A stretch of 64,000 nt of DNA from Ampullaceana balthica (Eukaryota; Mollusca; Gastropoda; Lymnaeidae): assembly GCA_944989445.1 (NCBI GenBank), contig CALYLW010000123.1, forward strand, positions 958,501 to 1,022,500. The letters are read 5' to 3'. The notes beneath the pieces were generated by a model. That model was not told the DNA's origin and ran no database searches. It saw only the letters and a program-made list of their open reading frames with translations. Within the stretch, counting starts at the first letter, position 1. Each line of letters opens with the position of its first letter. Positions 58,213-64,000 of the stretch are shown here, piece by piece. The translations under genes and the position numbers were made by a program.

Positions 58213-59637
58213 AGGAGACTTCATTAAATTGCTGTCGTTGGTTAATCACAATCGATTAATCTAAATTTCTTGCACACATATATTTCCCCTCCTCGGCATG
58301 CTACATCTAGAAACGTGAATTTATTTAAAAGGAGAAAGCTGTTTATTTCTTAAAGAAAATATAATTATGCATTTGTAAGTCACGAGCCATAAGTCCCACA
58401 CTTTGAACAAGTTTTAAAAGCAGCTATTTGCACTATTAACGTCTTTTCCCAAAATTTACGCTAAGGCCACTCTAGAATGATAGAGGTCTTTCATCAGCTA
58501 TTACAAAAGGGTAGTGAAAAAAAATTAAGATTCATTGAAACTGACAATTCCCGAACGTTTAAATATAACATTTTAACGACACAAAAAATAGAATGATCAC
58601 ACATTTAAAAATAAATGACATGTTGAAGAGAATACGTTACACCCTTTATTTCTTAGTTGTACATAAACATTTTATAAAACACATTTTCAGAAAGAAATTT
58701 ATTGAAAAATTAAAACTAATAATCAATCTTTATTTATAAAAACCCATTACAAAAATGCAATAGCTGAATATAATATAATAATCCAAATATTACCCATATA
58801 ATAAAAAAGGTAAAATAAAAATGAAGTAAATTAAGACAACACAAATTTTGTTTCTTCTACACGTAAACGATATTTCATAATAGTAAAACAAATAAATACA
58901 ATTTTTTAAAAATACATGACTATAAAAATTGCAATTTAAAAAAAAACAAAAAAAAACGTGTCAGTAAGATTAGAGAATCCGGATACCTCCTGTTATATTC
59001 TAGTGGTGTTATGGCTCATTGACCATTTTTAAAAAAAAATTGATTTTAAAATACATTTCTTCGGGTGAGAAATATTTGTGTTAAAAATAAAACCTTATTT
59101 AAATTTCATGTTTTGATGCATATTTGTTTTTCAAAGTAAAAATTCGTTACTTATCTTAAATTTTATTTACTCATTACTTAACAGTTTGTTTCTTTGATTG
59201 AAGATAACAGCGCAGAGATACAAAGTATTTCTTTGACAGAAGGGGCTAACAAAAATATGTGGGCATATAAGCTCCGTAAAATAATGTTTAGCAAAACTGT
59301 TATTTGCCAATTTTAGAGCAAGAACAAAATCATTATTAGTTATCATTGTGAATATTCATCCAACAGCGACGGATATTTTCTCAAAAAATAATTTGTAAAG
59401 AAAAAAAAAGTATTGCTTGATTTACATGTACTCTTAAATTATTCCTGTTTATAGTGCATAAGCAAACTGTTCATATCATATCAACATTCATAATTATTTT
59501 TTTTTAAATTAATAATTGAGATACATTCACTTTCAATAGAATTACTCAAGAAATGAATAATATGTTTTGTAAAAAAATAATTCTACCTTTCATTAAATAA
59601 AAGACAACCCAACAATGTCTTCGAAAACAGTTATACA
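58213..59637. other. Unassigned AT-rich stretch
   Basis: No coding segment, repeat family or RNA gene recognised on either strand. Confidence 0.45.
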
Positions 59638-59755
59638 GTGGTACCTCAAAATACGAAATTAATCCATTCCGAAGTTGTTTTCGTGTCTTGGATATTGTGT
59701 ATCTCGAACAAAAATGTACATGTAAAATATTTAATCCGTTCCAAGTCATACAGAA
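59638..59755 (+). mobile_element. Pogo/Tigger-like terminus
   Basis: Begins CAGTGGTACCTCAAAATACG after TA and continues with 'ttaatccattccgaag', typical of pogo/Tigger ends. 'atttaatccgttccaagtca' at 59730 resembles the inner repeat. The opposite terminus was not found. Confidence 0.5.
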
Positions 59756-60546
59756 ACAAGACTACAAAAAAAGAAAATATCATGGTAAACTATAAAAACA
59801 CAAAGTAGGATTCTTCACTCCTTAAAAGTACACATTATAAAACAAATAAAATATAAATAATATATTTTTATTCTACCTTTGAAAATCAACATAAGTAATT
59901 TAAGGTAAGACATAGATTTGGAATAGATTTCTAACAAATTCAATAGAAGAACATTATGGAGGTGTCAAAAACACGGTCTAAAACCGAAACTAATATAGGA
60001 AAATACAGCTGTGTAAAAATTCGAATGCAAGTAATTACAATTTATAAAATACCCTTATGTTTTTAGCACTGTTGAAGTGTTTAGATACATTATATATGGC
60101 ATGCTTGTTGATATATTGCACAGGCATTTCTTTAACAGATCCTTATTGCAACGCACTATCTCGTGTACTTAAATTTTATAGTATTCCTAGCTAAGAATTG
60201 CATTTGTTTTATTTTGAATTGTGAAAGCTAAACTATCTTTCTTTCAATTGTTTTAAGAAGAAATGTGATGTATGCTTTAATAATTTCAGAACAAGGATAT
60301 CAAATGTAGCCTTTTGTAAAAACGTGGGATTTAATAGAAAAAAGTGAAATCTGAAAAGCGTAATTCTAAGCCATCTATCCGTCCGAATATAAAAAAAAAT
60401 TGGATATTTTAGAAAACCTGGCAAGCGTTAGGGCAGCAATGAAAATATACCAGTTTTAGAATCACTTGGCGGACCATGCGATTGTTGGAATACACATTTC
60501 TTATGAATTTAGATCTCAGTTCTCATAACAAGTTCTCTTGAAAAAC
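59756..60546. other. Unassigned AT-rich stretch
   Basis: No feature recognised. The 63-codon minus frame at 60233-60424 has no motif or splice context. Confidence 0.4.
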
Positions 60547-60705
60547 ATGTCCGGTCATTACTTCAATGCGATAGACAGATGGTGTTTTAAATTAGCTGTA
60601 AATTACTGTAAGGCATTACCAAAGAATACAAAATGGTATCATATTGCTAGTGCCCGTAACGAATCTTGGTATAGTAAATACGATTTGTATGAAAATTGTA
60701 TCTGA
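60547..60705 (+). CDS. Small ORF of 52 codons, Trp/Cys/Tyr-rich, unknown
   Basis: ATG to TGA frame reading MSGHYFNAIDRWCFKLAVN, then YCKALPKNTKWYHIASARNE and SWYSKYDLYENCI. Three Trp and three Cys in 52 residues is unusual for chance translation of AT-rich DNA. It has no signal peptide and a stop lies just upstream in frame, so it would need to be a single exon or a decayed exon. The family is not recognised; a fragment of a cysteine-rich secreted domain is conceivable. Confidence 0.25.
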   Translation: MSGHYFNAIDRWCFKLAVNYCKALPKNTKWYHIASARNESWYSKYDLYENCI

Positions 60706-61340
60706 AAAATCTGAATTGTATTTCCTGGTACAACAACATACGGGGAAAATGAGACTTCCAGGATTTTCCTACTCATGTGTATATGGTAATTAATTATGTA
60801 TCAAGATCACTGTCATAAATACGCGAGTTTAATACCGAAGTTCGTTTTTTACCACATCTATAGTTTGTTTCATTGTTCCCTTTAATAAGTATCATTTTAT
60901 TATTATAACTTTGCATTTATTGCTTTATTAACTTAAATCTTTTGGCTTTTTGCAAGATTCATCGCAGTTTAAAGGGGAATCTAAACACAATAATAATTAA
61001 AATGTTTATTTCATGAAGCACACTACTAGTTTATATGGCAACTTCTTCTACAGATTTTACTGAATTATACCCACATATTTCTGGTGATAACTATGCATAC
61101 ACAATCACGTGTAAAATTAATTATTTTTATGTTAGCTTAAACAAGAGAATTGATTCAAATAGTCTTAATGTAATTATTTTTTTTAAGTATCCATATCTGA
61201 ATTATTGCAATCACGAATGAAAAAACAAACAAACTTATAATAGAATTATGCATTAAATTGTTATCAATTCATGTTGTCATTGAACACAAAATATGATTCT
61301 ATGGCAATAGTATCAGTTAGAAGTAAAATTTTGTTTAAAA
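60706..61340. other. Unassigned AT-rich stretch
   Basis: Downstream flank of the minus-strand terminal exon. The 61-codon frame at 61035-61220 is not supported by motifs. Confidence 0.4.
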
Positions 61341-61490
61341 ATTGATAATGTAAGCTAATTCTTTGGTTTGTTTTTAAAATTGATGACATAAACTAATTCT
61401 TTGGTTTCTTTTTAAAATTGATAATAAAAAACTAATTATTCGGTTTCTTTTTAAAATTGATAATATAAACTAATTCTTTGGTTTCTTTTT
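61341..61490. repeat. Tandem repeat, four units of about 38-39 bp, overlapping a stop codon
   Basis: Units of 'attgataatataaactaatt' then 'ctttggtttctttttaaa' recur four times. The unit at the high-coordinate end contains the last codons (Lys-Pro-Lys-Asn-stop) of the exon at 61470-61736, so coding end and 3' sequence were duplicated together. Confidence 0.88.
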
Positions 61491-61736
61491 ATCTGATTCC
61501 TTTGATGGTTCGCTGCTACTGGCTATTAGCGCAGCAGCAGCAGCAGCCAAGCCAAAAGCGGCTGCACCAGCTAGAAACCAGCCTGATACGCTGCTGTTGC
61601 TTGACTCGGTCGTTTGAAATTCTTGCTGTTCACCTCTCTTATAAAGCTGAAGAGCGTGAAAAACTTCTTGTGTGTCAACCATCTCTTTCTGCTGACGAAT
61701 ATTTTGTCGATAATTATATGGTCTACCTTGCAGTTG
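61470..61736 (-). CDS. Terminal exon with Ala-rich membrane segment and basic tail
   Basis: After the acceptor 'ttttttcgtttcag' (minus) the phase-0 frame has 88 codons then TAG. Residues 1-50 are polar and Gln/Arg-rich (QLQGRPYNYRQNIRQQKEM; VFHALQLYKRGEQQEF). Residues about 52-72 form a hydrophobic Ala-rich stretch (starts WFLAGAAAFGL), and the end is polar and basic (SKESDKKKPKN). This suggests a membrane-anchored protein with a short C-terminal tail. GC content is clearly above the surroundings, supporting real coding. Upstream exons were not found within the window and I do not recognise the family. The plus-strand frame over the same interval is a shadow. Confidence 0.6.
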   Translation of the reverse strand, partial: QLQGRPYNYRQNIRQQKEMVDTQEVFHALQLYKRGEQQEFQTTESSNSSVSGWFLAGAAAFGLAAAAAALIASSSEPSKESDKKKPKN

Positions 61737-61750
61737 CTGAAACGAAAAAA

Positions 61751-62866
61751 GCATGAAAAATATACTTTACATTTATAACATTGAAACAATAACAACCAAA
61801 AACAAAAACAAAACCAACAAAGAACAGAATTAAATCAGGCAATTTATTAAACTTTAGTAACTATCATAAAGGGTTTGTTAGCAGATAATTTTTAAGTATA
61901 TCTTAATTATTTAAGATACTCCTTCTTTTCTGAAGATTATTACGTACTCCTTAAACTCAAATTTCCATGATAAAAATACCCCAACCCCCACACAAATTAA
62001 AGTATTTATCCTTTTCAAAAACATGTACACACTCAAAGAAGTAGGTTTTCTTTCTTTTTATTTAGATGTTAAACCAAATAAGCTGCTATTAACAAGTAAA
62101 TACATTTTTATTTGTGTACGGTCCAAGAATTACTCTTTGCGTTCGAGTTATTCCCAAAAGAGGTAAGAAATAAAAAAGGTTTTAAAAATAAATATTGAAT
62201 TTCACAAAATCTTAGACTGGTCAATAATTAATTGGTTGAAAATCAAAGCTTATTTTGACTTCCTAAAGTCTATTTCACTTTTCTCGCTAAGAAATTAATG
62301 ATTTATCACGATTTTTAGTTCATGTGTAATAAACTTTTTTTAAAAATATAAAAAATCAACGTTTGATAGTTAGCGCGTCCGTTATGGCTTTACTACGTCG
62401 AGAAATTGATATAGTCAAAATGATTGATTTGATGAAGTGACTGATATACTTGCAGACTTGGAAATCAAGAATCTTACAGGATAAATTGGAGTTAGAAAAA
62501 GTTGTGACCTAACGTTGTTAAACTTTTCACCATGTGAACTTCAATTAATTTCATGTTTCCTCTAGTCACCGTTATTCTATAGACACTTTTTAAAAAAGAA
62601 GGCTACGATTTGATGGGTAGGGGGGAAGAGTAAGGACACAATGATTTACCACTCCACGTTACTCCAACCCAAGCTAAGCGACTGTTAGACCAAAACTACA
62701 AGTAAAAATAATTAAGCCTATGCCCTTTTTAAAAATGCGTCACTTTAAAAAAGATCATTATTTATTTTAATAAATTTAAAATGGCTCGATATTTATTTTT
62801 AAAATATTAAGGTTATTATTGAATTTAAAAAAAATACCCATTTACATTTTCGCAACTAAAAGATCA
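61751..62866 (-). other. Presumed intron or upstream flank
   Basis: No further exon of the 61470-61736 gene was recognised. Otherwise AT-rich without identified repeats. Confidence 0.4.
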
Positions 62867-63404
62867 TCTGTATATATAATTCACTAAAGCGAGTATGTGC
62901 AACTAAGCATGACGAATGACCCTCGCTGGGGTCGACCAATCAGTTTATGGTTCGGCAAGCGGAGGTGGTGGAGAGAGGGCAACAATGGTTCTTGCGTTAA
63001 CTTGCGTTGTTCCTTCACAGAATAACATGTGATTCGTGCTGTAGTGGTTATCACGTCCACCTTTCACGCGGAAGGTGCAGGGTTCATGCCCCAGTGATAA
63101 CATTCTGTTCATTTTTAAAAAGCTGTGTTTGTGCCCGTTCTTCCCCCCTTTTATTGCGAATATGGCTGACCCTCGCTAGGGTCGGCCAATCACAGTTTAT
63201 GGTTGGAAAATTAGGGTGGTGAAGGTAGATAACCGCTGTACGAATGTATGGAGACCAACGATGCGTCGGTTTTTCTCAGTACTGACGTTCACTCGCGTTG
63301 TTTTGATTTCTTCGTGCTGTAGTTTGTGTCCGTTCTTTTCCCTCTTTCTTTGCACTCTCCTTGAGCAAGACTGTGGCGAATGCTAAGAAGCAGGGCGTAT
63401 CAAG
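62867..63404 (+). mobile_element. Helitron-like element with tRNA-Val-like cassette, copy 2
   Basis: 5' end A^TCTGTATATATAATTCAC (62867). The 3' region 'gcaagactgtggcgaatgct' through 'cagggcgtatcaag' is a decayed version of copy 1's hairpin and CTAG. The segment 'tgaccctcgct.gggtcg.ccaatca' occurs twice (62908 and 63168), so part of the interior is tandemly duplicated. Confidence 0.7.
63036..63095 (+). repeat. tRNA-Val-like block inside the Helitron
   Basis: 'gctgtagtggttatcacgtc' (D arm and box A), 'cacctttcacgcggaaggt' (anticodon-arm region with CAC) and 'agggttcatgcccc' (box B and T arm) follow tRNA-Val closely. The 5' and 3' acceptor strands do not pair, so it is a relic. It aligns with 46757-46816. 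Confidence 0.7.
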
Positions 63405-63945
63405 TCTGATTCTAATTTGACAAATCTTAAGCTATTCATTTCTTCATTTCATTTTATTCATTTTAACTATTCTAGGTCACTTGTGGATAGAACAACATAT
63501 TTTGTATATGATTTCTTGCACGGATCTCATATGAGCATCAATAACTTTATTTTGAATCCGAAAATTGGTCGTTCAATTTAATTGACACACTAGAACATAC
63601 TCAATAGCGAATACAGTTATTTACTAATTAAAACGAAATAGTGTTTCTTTAGTTTAGAAACATAATTTAGTTTCGTTTCACATAATTAACCTTCTGAAAA
63701 CAAAATGTTTAGTATATATATAAAATGGAGCCCTTTTGCGGTAAAGTAACAATAAGTTTATCGCAAACTTTCATTCTTGTATGATGGCGAAAATCACAAA
63801 GTACCATACAATCGAATACTTTTGTAGAGTAGGAATATATATAGCTAATCTAGAAATGTACATTTTTGTATTTGTGTATTCATACTCCAATTGTTTATTG
63901 TGGCATGATTTTCAGCTCTTAAATCACAGCTAATTAATTTGCTTG
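63405..63945. other. Unassigned AT-rich stretch
   Basis: No coding segment or repeat recognised before the candidate promoter. Confidence 0.4.
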
Positions 63946-63952
63946 GAAGCCT

Positions 63953-63990
63953 TATAAAGCAGGTACTTCCAAACATATCTTCTTCAACAC
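63953..63990 (+). promoter_or_regulatory. Candidate TATA-type promoter at the window edge
   Basis: TATAAAG at 63953 in a comparatively GC-richer context ('ggaagccttataaagcaggt') is followed 30-33 bp later by a pyrimidine-rich 'cttcttcaacac', which fits an initiator (C-A at 63985-63986). If real, the transcript runs rightward out of the window. No reading frame can be checked. Confidence 0.3.
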
Positions 63991-64000
63991 AGATAAGAAC

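Noticed and set aside
61478..61756. Plus-strand 92-codon frame opposite the terminal exon
   Set aside because: The minus strand has the splice acceptor, membrane segment and natural stop; the plus frame is a Gln/Ser shadow of Ala and Leu codons.
63036..63095. Functional tRNA-Val gene
   Set aside because: Internal promoter and anticodon-arm resemblance are good, but acceptor strands do not pair, and a second copy sits in the same position of a related Helitron.

Overview
The window is AT-rich animal nuclear DNA with GT-AG introns, long microsatellites and a dense, nested load of DNA transposons, Helitrons and non-LTR fragments. Nothing prokaryotic or organellar is visible. The only host protein families I recognise, a type-2 chitin-binding (peritrophin/CBM_14) domain and a C-type lectin domain (CTLD) joined by a Thr-rich linker, together with the transposon mix, suggest an invertebrate, most plausibly a mollusc. 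That assignment is inference; no species marker is present.

The backbone is one large plus-strand gene, about 10.9-38.8 kb. Two exons (131 nt and 61 nt) together encode one six-cysteine chitin-binding domain. They are followed by seven 27-nt exons, all phase 1-1, each adding a nine-residue Thr-rich repeat, and then by an exon encoding a whole CTLD. Every intron phase is compatible from end to end. The CTLD exon has one in-frame TGA two-thirds of the way through, so the assembled allele may be a pseudogene. Five of the seven mini-exons are each paired with, or sit inside, tandemly duplicated blocks; one 4.95-kb block is duplicated together with the transposons in its introns.

A second gene lies on the minus strand at 44703-43831, tail-to-tail with the first. 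It repeats the 131-nt plus 61-nt chitin-binding exon pair with identical lengths and phases, and it also carries a TGA, at the end of the 61-nt exon. A third host-like coding piece is a terminal exon at 61736-61470 (minus) with an Ala-rich hydrophobic segment. A TATA-type promoter may sit at the right edge.

Transposon layout: Helitron 3' fragment (1-498); hAT fragments of one family (861-1585, 16062-16850, 40168-40848); Helitron with hairpin and CTAG end (5973-7644); hAT with an 8-bp target duplication enclosing a palindromic pogo/Tigger-like element (8372-9987); two ZBED-type hAT pseudogenes (18290-20508, 23241-25461), each inside another short element and each followed by a Helitron head-to-tail dimer; a multilayer nest (26874-29939); a ZMYM/DUF4371-type hAT with TATATATG duplications (32275-34409); a LINE fragment with apparent 5' inversion (34432-35230); a monomeric-repeat Helitron (35244-37555); Helitron-like elements with an internal tRNA-Val-like cassette (46578-46940, 62867-63404); RNase H fragments of a non-LTR element (46955-47770, 49470-49790); and a mosaic of related short repeats (47800-53700). 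Coordinates of degraded element ends are approximate.
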